Source: an uncultured SAR324 cluster bacterium (lineage in GTDB: Bacteria; SAR324; NAC60-12). From it: DNA of 64,000 nt. Below, in pieces: positions 46,262 through 57,635 of this stretch; the stretch's first letter is position 1; each line of letters starts with the position of its first letter. The notes beneath the pieces were generated by a model that saw only the letters and a list, made by a program, of their open reading frames with translations, searched no databases and was not told the DNA's origin. Position numbers and translations under genes: made by a program. The stretch covers positions 195,040-259,039 of the forward strand of contig CAJJCY010000002.1 in NCBI GenBank assembly GCA_905182865.1, given 5' to 3'.

Positions 46262-48745
46262 TTAAAACAAACCGCTGACAGTGAATTCAAAACGATCCGG
46301 AGTTTCATCGGGACGTTTATCCAGTTTCGATCCATACTCAAAACGCAGCACACCCATTGGAGTTATCACACGAACACCAAAGCCCGCACTTTTACGTAGA
46401 TCAAAAATACCGGGTTCTGTTTCACCAAGTAGTTGATATTGCCTCGATTCCGCATTAACATTTCCTGCATCCATAAATACCAGTCCGCGGACAAAACTAT
46501 TCTCATCTTGACTGAGTGGAAACAGTAATTCAAGATTAAAGACTCTCTCTGAAATTCCACCGCTCTTTAATTCCTGCAATTCGTTGGTACTCAATCCGAC
46601 AGCTCTGCTGTCATAAGTTTTTGTCTGCTGGTAACCCAGTTCGTCAGTGATCACTCTGTATTCACGATTACGGAGTTGCTCGCTAGGACCATAGGGTCCG
46701 GCTATGCGATAATAATAGTGTCCCCGTACTGAATCAATACCTCCCACTCGATACCTGTCTTCGGATGGAATCGGCGAACCACCCTGATCCTGCAGCAACC
46801 CGAAACGTCCTTTGGCCATCAAAATTAAAGTGTTATTCTGGTTCATTGCCCAAAATTGCTGATACTGAAGACGATACTCCCGTAACTGAATATTCCCTCC
46901 GAAAGGTGTTCCGGTCTGTATCACACGAAAGGAAGTTTTTAAGCCTCCGCTTGGAAAGACAGGATGATTGACAGTGTTATAGGTCAAAGACGGTGAAACA
47001 GAATGCTTATAAATGTCATCTCCGGAATCAGAATAGATGCGATCAAGTGAACTGATTTGAGTTCCAAAACGTAAATTCCGGAAATACAGAGGCATTGCCA
47101 AACTAAAACCATAGTTGTTTTCGGTGATTATTCCACGTCCAAATTCTGTTGAATCCTGAACCTTGCTTCTTGTAGTAAATACAGAACCTGAAACCTGTGA
47201 ATCAAAGAGTCTTGGATCAATCAATGTTATATCAAATTTTTGTTGAACACTCTGTTCTGCAAACTGGGCACTTATCCGCAGTGTCCGCCCTGAACCGAGC
47301 AGATTGCCCTTTGAAAGTGTCACTCCTCCACTGAATCCGGAAAAATCGCTATACCCTACTTGAGCCTGAAAAGTTCCGGTTTGTGCTTCTTTAAGACGAG
47401 CCATGATATCCAGGAGATTGTCCTCTTGATCACGTGGAGATCGTTCAAGAATCACTCCGGACTGAAAAAAGCCTAAACGGTTAAGATTCTCCTGACTGAG
47501 ACGGAGTTTTTTACCATTAAAAAGCTCTTCTTCCTGTAATTCAAACTCACGCCGAATCACATGATCTCGTGTTTCTTTATTTCCAGCAATTTCCAGACGG
47601 CCAATGTAGGCTTTCTCACCCTTCAAAATGCGGTAAGTTACATCAACAGTTTTTGTTTCTTTATGAACTTTTGTTTCCGGTATAACCCTGACAAAAGCAT
47701 AACCGCGTTCATAGTAAATTTCACTTATACCTGAACGATCTCTATTTTGAAGAAACGGATTATAAATTTCACCTTGTTCCAGCAACAAGCCTTCCATTAA
47801 CTTTTCTTTTTTACCCAGAATGTCACCGGATACAGAAATCTTTCCAGAGTAATACTGATCTCCTTCTGTAATATTTAAACGTACATCGACCCGACTATAA
47901 TCAGGATTGTGAATCAGCGTTACATCGGGTTTTTCAATAAATACATTTATAAATCCATTTTTAAGATAGTGCTGAGTAATCAGTGACAGGTCCTGATTTA
48001 TCATTTCTTCACGGAAAAGACCTGATTGATTTGCCCAGGCCACACAATCAATTTCAGAACTCAGGATGAATCTTTTGATATCAAGTTCTGAATAGTATTT
48101 AGTACCAGAAATGTAAATATCTGATAGATAAACACGAGGTTTTTCCTTCATTTCAAATACTACACGAAACTTTTTACCTTCAGATTCAAGACTGGATTCC
48201 ACAACTTCAACTCTACTTTTCACACGAACCCCTGGATAACCCTCACTTCTGTAGAACTCCAAAATTATTTGCTCATTTATCGCAATTTTTTCTTGATCAA
48301 ATGGATCATACTGGACAAGAGTCATCTTTTCTTCAATTTCTGTCCGTTCAACCAGCATTACTCCAACAAGCTTTACTTCCGACAGACGAGGACGTTCCTT
48401 TACCACAAAGCGCAGTAAATATCCTTTTGCGCCTGATTCTTCAGAATCCTGAAGTTTTACTTCTGCCTGTACATCTTCAAACAATTTCATTTGATAAATG
48501 GAGTGTATGTCCCTGCGAACAGCCTTACGTGACAGAGGTTCACCAACTTGACTTTCTATCAAAAACAGGATCTGAGAGGATTCCAACTCGGATGTTCCTT
48601 TTATTTCAATCTCAGAAATAAGTAAAAACAAATCCGCACTACTCGTCGTTTGTGCATAGAGAACTTGATTGAAATTGCTTAGGCACAGGTAGCCCATAAA
48701 AACAATCGCAAATAAAAAACTAAAAACAGAAGAAATTAAGTTCAT
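46262..48745 (-). CDS. bamA: Outer membrane protein assembly factor BamA
   Basis: 827 residues: signal peptide, five POTRA-like segments in the first about 420 residues (ISEIEIKGTSELESSQI, LSEVKLVGVMLVERTEI, VYLSDIYISGTKYYSELD, and so on), then the 16-strand Omp85 barrel ending in FEFTVSGLF. The lid-loop motif, normally VRGF or VRGY, reads DSVRGHYYYRIAGP. BamA folds beta-barrel proteins into the outer membrane. lolD lies just upstream (54 bp), joining lipoprotein and barrel sorting in one transcript; skp, lpxD and fabZ, often next, are absent. Confidence 0.95.
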   Translation of the reverse strand: MNLISSVFSFLFAIVFMGYLCLSNFNQVLYAQTTSSADLFLLISEIEIKGTSELESSQILFLIESQVGEPLSRKAVRRDIHSIYQMKLFEDVQAEVKLQDSEESGAKGYLLRFVVKERPRLSEVKLVGVMLVERTEIEEKMTLVQYDPFDQEKIAINEQIILEFYRSEGYPGVRVKSRVEVVESSLESEGKKFRVVFEMKEKPRVYLSDIYISGTKYYSELDIKRFILSSEIDCVAWANQSGLFREEMINQDLSLITQHYLKNGFINVFIEKPDVTLIHNPDYSRVDVRLNITEGDQYYSGKISVSGDILGKKEKLMEGLLLEQGEIYNPFLQNRDRSGISEIYYERGYAFVRVIPETKVHKETKTVDVTYRILKGEKAYIGRLEIAGNKETRDHVIRREFELQEEELFNGKKLRLSQENLNRLGFFQSGVILERSPRDQEDNLLDIMARLKEAQTGTFQAQVGYSDFSGFSGGVTLSKGNLLGSGRTLRISAQFAEQSVQQKFDITLIDPRLFDSQVSGSVFTTRSKVQDSTEFGRGIITENNYGFSLAMPLYFRNLRFGTQISSLDRIYSDSGDDIYKHSVSPSLTYNTVNHPVFPSGGLKTSFRVIQTGTPFGGNIQLREYRLQYQQFWAMNQNNTLILMAKGRFGLLQDQGGSPIPSEDRYRVGGIDSVRGHYYYRIAGPYGPSEQLRNREYRVITDELGYQQTKTYDSRAVGLSTNELQELKSGGISERVFNLELLFPLSQDENSFVRGLVFMDAGNVNAESRQYQLLGETEPGIFDLRKSAGFGVRVITPMGVLRFEYGSKLDKRPDETPDRFEFTVSGLF

Positions 48746-48799
48746 CAGGTTTGAAAGAAGCAGGAATCAGGCAGAGTAGAAATTTTTTTGCGGAAATTC

Positions 48800-49483
48800 T
48801 TAACCATTCTTAAGCAAATGTAGTTGTCCATTCTCCATACGATGCTGATACTGCATGGCCGATGCAAGGTTGGTGTTGTGGGTAATCATAACAAGTGTAG
48901 TTTTATTTTCTCGGTTTAGTCGCAGCAAAATTTCCATTACCTGCTCACCTGTCTCTTGGTCCAGGTTTCCGGTTGGTTCATCTGCTAAGAATAATTCGGG
49001 CTCCATTGCTAAAGCGCGAGCAATCGCGACCCGCTGCTGTTCTCCTCCGGAAAGCTGTGTCGGCTTATGTCCAGCACGCTCAGACAGTCCAACTTTTTCC
49101 AGCAGTTCAAAAGCATATTTCTGTACAATTCCAGTATTTTTACCTTGAATCAACTGGGGAATCATCACATTTTCCAACGCAGTAAAATCCTGTAGTAACT
49201 GGTGGAATTGAAAGATAAAACCAACTTTTTCATTCCGGAACTGTGCAGCCTGGTCACGGGTTAAGTTGGCCAAATCGCTGCCGTCAAGGTACAACTTCCC
49301 TTCGTCTATAGCTTCCAGCATTCCAATTGTATGCAGAAAAGTGCTCTTTCCGGTTCCGGAAGTTCCAACAATTGCTACAGTCGAACCCGACTTTGCTTCA
49401 AAATTAAGGCCCCGCAAAATATGCAGCTTCAAGCCTTCTCCGTCAATGTAGCTTTTGTGCAGATTAGAAACCTGGATTTGCAT
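48800..49483 (-). CDS. lolD: Lipoprotein-releasing ABC transporter ATPase LolD
   Basis: 227 residues with Walker A (GTSGTGKST), signature [15 protein letters not shown], Walker [11 protein letters not shown] and the H-loop MITHNT. The combination [20 protein letters not shown] and LENVMIPQL is the LolD pattern: it energises the release of outer-membrane lipoproteins from the inner membrane. LolC/E is not next to it, which is unusual; upstream is the acyl-CoA synthetase gene (stop 77 bp away). A MacB-type ATPase is the alternative. Confidence 0.88.
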   Translation of the reverse strand: MQIQVSNLHKSYIDGEGLKLHILRGLNFEAKSGSTVAIVGTSGTGKSTFLHTIGMLEAIDEGKLYLDGSDLANLTRDQAAQFRNEKVGFIFQFHQLLQDFTALENVMIPQLIQGKNTGIVQKYAFELLEKVGLSERAGHKPTQLSGGEQQRVAIARALAMEPELFLADEPTGNLDQETGEQVMEILLRLNRENKTTLVMITHNTNLASAMQYQHRMENGQLHLLKNG

Positions 49484-49560
49484 TGTACTGAAGAAACACT
49501 AAAATGTATCAGAAGAACAGAAAATTGCGGCGAATCACAAGACCAAACGAACCACAAATA

Positions 49561-51352
49561 TTAAGAATAAAGGCTCTCAATCTGTGACTTGAACTGTTCC
49601 TCCACCACCTCCCGTTTCAGTTTAAGGGTTGGAGTCAGTAGTCCATTGTCAATACCCCATTCTTCAGAGAGCAGGGCAAAATTTTGCGGACGTTCAAAAC
49701 TCTTGAAATCTTTTCCATAATGTTCCAGTTGTTCCTGGAACAATTTTCTAATTTCAGGTTCATTTAACAAACTTGGACCACTTCCGGAAATCTTATTTTC
49801 CTCAGCAAATTTTTCCACTGCGGGCATCGCTGCTACAATCACAGCCACATTATGAGGTCGGTTGAAGCCGTAAAGCATTATTTGATCAACGTACGCACTC
49901 AGCTTCAGTGATTCTTCTAGTGGTGCAGGTGCCACATACTTGCCATTTTCAAGTTTGTACTGTTCCTTCACACGTCCAGTAATATAGAGGTAACCGTCCT
50001 CATCCAAATGCCCCAGGTCTCCCGTCCGCAACCTCCTTCTTCAGTGATATTTTCTTTCGTATTTCCGGCAGGTTATGGTAGCCAAGCATGATATTTTCAC
50101 CATATGCTATAACCTCTCCGTCTTCTTCTTTGGAACCTTCAACAGATTTATCTATTTCAATCCGTACTCCAGGAAGTGGTTTACCAACTGAACCAAAACG
50201 TCTTGCACCCGGATAATTAACTGAAAGTGCTGCCGTATTTTCACTTAGCCCATAACCCTCATAAACGCTGATGCCAATATCATTTACAAACTCTGCGACT
50301 TGGGGACTCAAGGCGCTGGCGCCACTTACAGCGATACGCAGATTTCCACCAAAGCGGTTCAAACTTTTTTGAAAATAATCTTACGAGCCAGCGTTAGTGT
50401 TAAATTTTCCAAAAAACTAAGAGTTTCACCTTCTCTTTCTCTCTTTGCCTGTTTGAGTCCTCCATAAAACAGGGAGCGGATAAAGCCTGGTTTTTCCTTC
50501 ATTTGACCTATTAGACCGTCATAAATCCTGTTATAAACACGAGGCACAGCAAAGAACATGCTGGGTTTGACCACACCCAGTTCTTCAATCAGCGTATTCA
50601 CATCATCAACCAGTCCCGCAGAACCGCCGGAACTGATTAAACCATGTACTTCTGCCACCTGGCCAAAAACGTGAGCCCAAGGCAAAAATGCCAGTGATCG
50701 ATCATCTTTCGTCATGCCCAGCAAAGGTAAGACTACATCACACTCAAAAATCAGGTTTCTGTGACTAAGCACCACACCTTTTGGATCACCTGTAGTTCCT
50801 GAAGTATAAATCATTCCCATCGGTGACTGTGATTCAGGCTGCTGTGACCTTAACGGATTTTGCTCGACCTGTTTTCAGCAAATCAAAATATGTTTTAACA
50901 TCTCCTGCATCACTTCCTGAAAGCAAAACAATATGTTCCAGTTCTTCAATCTGTTCTGTAAAATCACGAGTTTGTTCAAGCACAGTTGTGTTTGCCGCCA
51001 GTAATACTTTTGCACCACAGTCACGGATTATGTATTCCCATTCCTTTGCCATCTGTGTTTCATACATTGGGATGTGCTGTGCGCATAATCCATAAGTGGC
51101 ATAAGCAGAGACTGCCCACTCTTCTGTGTTTTTACAGATAATAGCGACTTTGTCTCCAGCAGTTACACCTAATGAAGCCAACCCTCCGCGTAAAGCATCT
51201 ACTTTTTCTGCAAACTGTTCATAAGTAGTCCACTCGTAAATTCCATCGCGTTTTGTTCCATACAAAGGACGATCTGCGTAAAGCTTTCGAGATTTTTCGA
51301 GCATTTCGATTAAATTTTTATGAGTACTATTTCCACTTGATGCAGTCATCAT
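49561..51352 (-). pseudogene. Long-chain acyl-CoA synthetase (FAA1/FadD15 type), several frameshifts
   Basis: An AMP-forming acyl-CoA ligase of about 590 residues broken into four frames: 50834-51352 (start), 50359-50820, 50000-50362 and 49561-50031. In order they carry WTTYEQFAEKVDALRGGLA, GMIYTSGTTGDPKGVVLSH (P-loop), EGYGLSENTAA, then RTGDLGHLDEDGYLYITGRV. Shifts near 50840 (an extra base), at the T6 run 50365-50370 (one short), and around 50035-50070 (two small indels) explain the breaks. GGAGG directly precedes ATGATG at 51347-51352. It activates fatty acids for degradation or lipid synthesis. A 53 bp inverted repeat lies upstream, between it and pyrC. Confidence 0.82.
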
Positions 51353-51423
51353 AACCTCCATTATTTAGGTTTTTTTACATTTGGTTAAATCATAACAATT
51401 CAAAATAACACACTTATTACTCA

Positions 51424-51476
51424 AATTTTCTTCACATATTTTTCTGTTCTTTGCTCCGAAAAATGTGAAGAAAATT
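51424..51476. terminator. Large inverted repeat between pyrC and the acyl-CoA synthetase gene
   Basis: Left arm 51424-51444 and right arm 51458-51476 (GAAAAATGTGAAGAAAATT) are inverted copies over 19 bases with a two-base bulge (the left arm has an extra TA pair within ATATTTTTC) and a 13-base loop. It follows the pyrC stop (minus strand) by 31 bp and could end pyrC transcripts. It may also be a protein-binding site. Confidence 0.5.
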
Positions 51477-51506
51477 ACTTCATCTATCCTAACTCTTATC
51501 TATTAA

Positions 51507-53825
<2,319 letters not shown>

Positions 53826-53932
53826 TTAATGGTCAACGGTTGAAACACTCAACCACGAGCCTTCAACCACTATCCAAAATGAAGGGGGGAACACTCACAC
53901 AAAAAATTAAAGAGTGCTTAAAAAGAAGCTTA

Positions 53933-54295
53933 TTATCCTGCCGATTTCTCTATTACAATTTTGTTTTTGCCTGAACGTCGAATGACAATATTATCGCCTT
54001 TATTCCAATCCAACTCTTGAAAAATCTGTTGTGGAATTATCACACGCATCGAACTTCCGGCTTTACCTGACACTCTAACTGTATCCAGGTATTTACGCTT
54101 TTTTGGCTTTGCAACTTTTTTTACAACTCTTGTTTTTGCAAACTGAGGCGGAATTTCTCCAAGTTTCATTGCAGCACTCAACAAGCGGGCTTTTAATGTA
54201 TAAACAGGAATTTTTAAAGCCTTTGCTGTTGCACCCATGTTATTTTTAGAAGCAAGCTCTTTCACCTTTCTTAAAAATTCTGCATCTCTTTTCAT
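53933..54295 (-). CDS. AbrB/SpoVT-type DNA-binding protein with N-terminal helical part
   Basis: 120 residues. The C-terminal half is a swapped-hairpin AbrB domain: GSSMRVIIPQQIFQELDW, NKGDNIVIRRSGKNKIVI. The N-terminal half (FLRKVKELASKNNMGATAKA, LKIPVYTLKARLL) resembles a short helix-turn-helix, joined by a very basic linker (RVVKKVAKPKKRKY). It is likely a transcription regulator. No toxin gene is adjacent, so MazE-type antitoxin function is not supported. It lies 129 bp upstream of hemB on the same strand. Confidence 0.7.
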   Translation of the reverse strand: MKRDAEFLRKVKELASKNNMGATAKALKIPVYTLKARLLSAAMKLGEIPPQFAKTRVVKKVAKPKKRKYLDTVRVSGKAGSSMRVIIPQQIFQELDWNKGDNIVIRRSGKNKIVIEKSAG

Positions 54296-54449
54296 ATCAA
54301 TCCTTTTTATTAGATAACATTTACTAAATATATGACCTGCTTTTCAAAACTAAGCAAACATTAACAGTAGTGATTTAAGTATAATTAAATTTTTTTCAAG
54401 AAACAAGAATTTCTTTAATTTTGCAACTTTTTTAATAGTATTTCTCATT

Positions 54450-56133
54450 TCATGCAGGAATCTTTTTTTGACTTTCATGCTTAAACTTCACTTGTATTTT
54501 CTTAAAATACTCTATTTCATATTGATATGGTGTGTAGTAAATATTCACATTTCCACGGTCTGTATCTTCCCAGAATTTTGCTCCAGAATACTGAAGTCTT
54601 GCAAAAATAGTATCCATTGTTTTGGAAAACAGTGGTTCTCCTAATAATGAAAGATCTTGTAGAGTATCTTTTGCAATTTTTTCAGCAAACTCTTTTTCAT
54701 TCTGATTGAGATAAAACAAGGCCAAACCAATATGTAAAAGCCGAATGCCGTGATTTTGACTAAAGAATTGTATCGCAATTTTTTTGTCCATATCTTGAAA
54801 GTTATCAAACAATAAAAACTTTTGCAGTAATTCCTGCTGTAGTTTTCTCTCCCAATTATTCTGATAGATTATCTGCATTAGTTTCTGCATTTCAGAAGCA
54901 AGAGTGTCTAAAATAAAAGCTAAGGACCGTGCTCGTGGAATTGCGTTAAAGCACTGTTGTCCATAAAATACAAAATATCCTATACACGATTTAACCCGGT
55001 CCACTTGACGGTGTTCCACCAGGTAGCCTGAGAAACTGTCCATAATGAAAAACAAGATTATATAAATTGCGCGGTTCATTATTGTGCTGACCGTGTTTTA
55101 GTGCAAATCTAAAGTAAGTGTTAAGACGAACCGTGATTACTTCAATGAGATCTTGGTCGTCACATTCTATCGCCGTTTTTCCCACCTGGCTCAATTGTTC
55201 CACACACAAAGTAGAAAGATCGAATTCTCCTTTATCGAGAAAGACGTTGTATACATTTCCTATCATTCTAAAGCTCTTCTGCTCATAAAATGTGTGAGAT
55301 TTCTCTACTTCCGCCAATAAACTTTTTAAAGTCCGGAAAGAAATGTCATCATGAATCTGTTGATCAATTTTAAAAAAGTCTTCAGGAAATTTTGGTTTTA
55401 ACTTCACGTAATATCTTAGTAATTCGCCAATTCCTTCTATAATTTGTGATTTTGGTTCTTTGTATGGAACAAAGACCAACAAATCCATTAGTTGATTGAG
55501 TTCTTCAAATAACTGGTACTGTATTTTTGCGTGTTCTTCCGTCGATATTATTCCTGTGGGACCTTTTTTAGCTAAACGCTTAAACTTGGCATAACTACCC
55601 TGCAGTAAGTTTTCGATTACATTAGAGGTTTTGGTAGATTTAAGAATGGATAAAACAAAAGGGAAGCCAATCACCAGTGAAACAGCAAGTAACACGTGGT
55701 AATTAAATATGAGGCTGGACACTATTTCAACTCCAGCCTCTGAAAGGATCTTGATTGTGAAAGCATGTATCAGACACGCTGCGGCCCACCAGACAAAAAA
55801 TAGACTGGGCCAATGATCCATGTATAAATCAATCAGTTTAGGTACATTTTGTGAGGCAAATGTGATGACGATTGTTAGACTTCCTAAGATGATGGTAAAG
55901 AAAGAAAGCCAGACTATAGGAGCAAAACCGACATCAAGATCTGACCAGACCGGATTTGCTCCAATTTTAAGCAGGAAATTATTATAGAGAGGAAAAAGGT
56001 AAATTCGAAAAAGGTAATCAGCAAGCAGCATTCCTGAAAAAACCATCAGAGCTGCATACTGTGAACGTGAACCAGTCAGCAGTACGCGTAGAATTCGCGA
56101 AAAGGCCTGCGTCAAATTGACTGATTCCCGCAT
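54450..56133 (-). pseudogene. Multi-span membrane protein of unknown function, one frameshift
   Basis: Two overlapping frames, 54991-56133 and 54450-55079, join near 55025 into one protein of about 560 residues: YNLVFHYGQFL continues as YLVEHRQVDRVKSCIGYFVF. The N-terminal about 180 residues hold five membrane segments (YAALMVFSGMLLADYLF, IVWLSFFTIILGSLTIVI, LFFVWWAAACLIHAFTI, LLAVSLVIGFPFVLSIL); the rest is a cytoplasmic helical domain. The outline resembles DUF2254-type predicted membrane proteins, but I cannot assign the family. The downstream neighbour is the AbrB-type regulator. Confidence 0.6.
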
Positions 56134-56190
56134 TTCGTTTTTTAGCTTTCAGGTTTCAATGGGCAGGATTCCATTTGAGTAGTATTCCGT

Positions 56191-56430
56191 TTATGCCTGA
56201 TCGGAGTCCTCTTCCAAATTTTCGGTTTGAACTCTTTTCATTGTCAGACTTCCCTCGTTATTTTCCAGAATAGCTTGAAAAGTAGGCTTATGTTTTAGTC
56301 CTGAGCGAGCTGATTCTTCAAGGCTATACAGAGATTTGGCCCGTTTGGTCATGGTTATAACTTTTTCAAACAAGTTAATCTTTTCATCCTGTTTGTGTTC
56401 TTCCATCAAATTCAGATAACTTTCTTTCAT
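56191..56430 (-). CDS. RNA polymerase omega-like subunit (tentative)
   Basis: 79 residues. The segment NLFEKVITMTKRAKSLYSLE and then KHKPTFQAILENNEGSLT parallel the omega pattern (a helix with the lysine-arginine-alanine turn and a later KPxxxAxxE motif). It lacks the usual RYELV helix start, so the call is tentative. Omega helps assembly of the RNA polymerase core. It lies between a membrane protein and a TPR protein with no link to spoT or gmk, the common neighbours. Confidence 0.5.
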   Translation of the reverse strand: MKESYLNLMEEHKQDEKINLFEKVITMTKRAKSLYSLEESARSGLKHKPTFQAILENNEGSLTMKRVQTENLEEDSDQA

Positions 56431-56607
56431 TTTTTGTTTTTAATAATTGGTTAACTTGACAGTCATGAGATTTATCGTGTCATCCCGAACGTATGTAAGG
56501 GTTGTTATAAAATATCAGCACTTTTTAAGATCACTCCCATCGGTCGTGATAACATGCTGTAGTTAATATTATCAGTATCTTACTAGATTTAATAACTCAC
56601 AAAATGG

Positions 56608-57282
56608 TTAAAGTGACAAAAGTAAAATCTCAGTTTCCTGCCGAAAGACGGAATCAGGAGCTTTTTCCAACAACTTTTCAAGCAAATTTTTTGCCTTTTC
56701 AGTTTCTCCTTTAGCGATTGCTATCCTGGCCATTGCCCGCCAACGTACGTCCTCCCATGATGCTATGTTAATTGAAACCAGCATCATCTCTGCTTCGTCC
56801 CACCGCTGCTGCTGCTCAAACAAGGCCGCTAAACTTAGCCGGGCTGCATTTCGCAGAAAAGTTGTAGCTTCCGGATGTTTTACTACATCCTGAAAAACTG
56901 CAATTGACTCATCAATTTGTGTTTGGCGTGCATATGCCTCTCCAGATTCCATTAATGCCAGTACGCTCAGTGTTGTACCTGATTCAGACTTTGCAAAATC
57001 CCGTAAAGCAGATATTCCCTGAGTTAACCTTTCATCTTCAGAAAGAGCTGTATTGGTAAGCATTGCCCGTGCAATGTGATATTGATTGGCCTGGTTAATA
57101 CGTTCATTTTGCACATACTTCCAACCTCCCCAAATTGCCAGAATCAATACAACAACTGCAACTGCGGCACTGATATACAAGCGTTTCTTCCGGTATGCAT
57201 GATCGGCAAATGCATATAACTTTTTTTCCAGACGATTTGGCTGAAGCAGCTCTTTGCGGCTCATTTGTTCTGCATCGCTCAT
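56608..57282 (-). CDS. Membrane-anchored TPR-like protein (YfgM-like)
   Basis: 224 residues. A basic cytoplasmic start, one membrane helix (LYISAAVAVVVLILAIWGGW, about residues 35-55), then a periplasmic series of tetratricopeptide-like helices (ALMESGEAYARQTQIDESI, ARLSLAALFEQQQRWDEAE). The layout matches YfgM-type anchors, which bring chaperones to the Sec translocon. There is no bamB or der gene next to it, which is the common context of YfgM, so function is inferred from shape only. Confidence 0.65.
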   Translation of the reverse strand: MSDAEQMSRKELLQPNRLEKKLYAFADHAYRKKRLYISAAVAVVVLILAIWGGWKYVQNERINQANQYHIARAMLTNTALSEDERLTQGISALRDFAKSESGTTLSVLALMESGEAYARQTQIDESIAVFQDVVKHPEATTFLRNAARLSLAALFEQQQRWDEAEMMLVSINIASWEDVRWRAMARIAIAKGETEKAKNLLEKLLEKAPDSVFRQETEILLLSL

Positions 57283-57635
57283 TAATTTTCCGTCAATAAC
57301 TATTTTTTTGAAGAATGTATGATTTCATTTCATTTCCTAACCCAAAGTGAATTAAGGTGGGCGTCCTTCTTTTCTAATGTGAGATTCTCATCGCCATTAG
57401 ATTTAATACTCTGCAATAAATCTCAATAAGAAAGATGTAACTTGTTAGTATGAGCTATGTTGATAAACCCTTCAAGCATAATTGTGTTAAATCATCAAGA
57501 AGCTACCATTTATCACATTTTACCAGAAAATTTCTGGATTAAACCGTAAGAGTAAAAAGGTTTGTTTATCAGACTCAGTCATAGACCAGAATGTGATACT
57601 AAATACTCTGTACTGAGCGTAATCCCGTTTTGATT
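57283..57635. other. Intergenic, nothing recognised
   Basis: About 350 bp, AT-rich, between the end of the GMC oxidoreductase and the start of the TPR gene, both on the minus strand. No open frame of note, no hairpin with a T-run, no repeat of the types found elsewhere. Confidence 0.5.
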
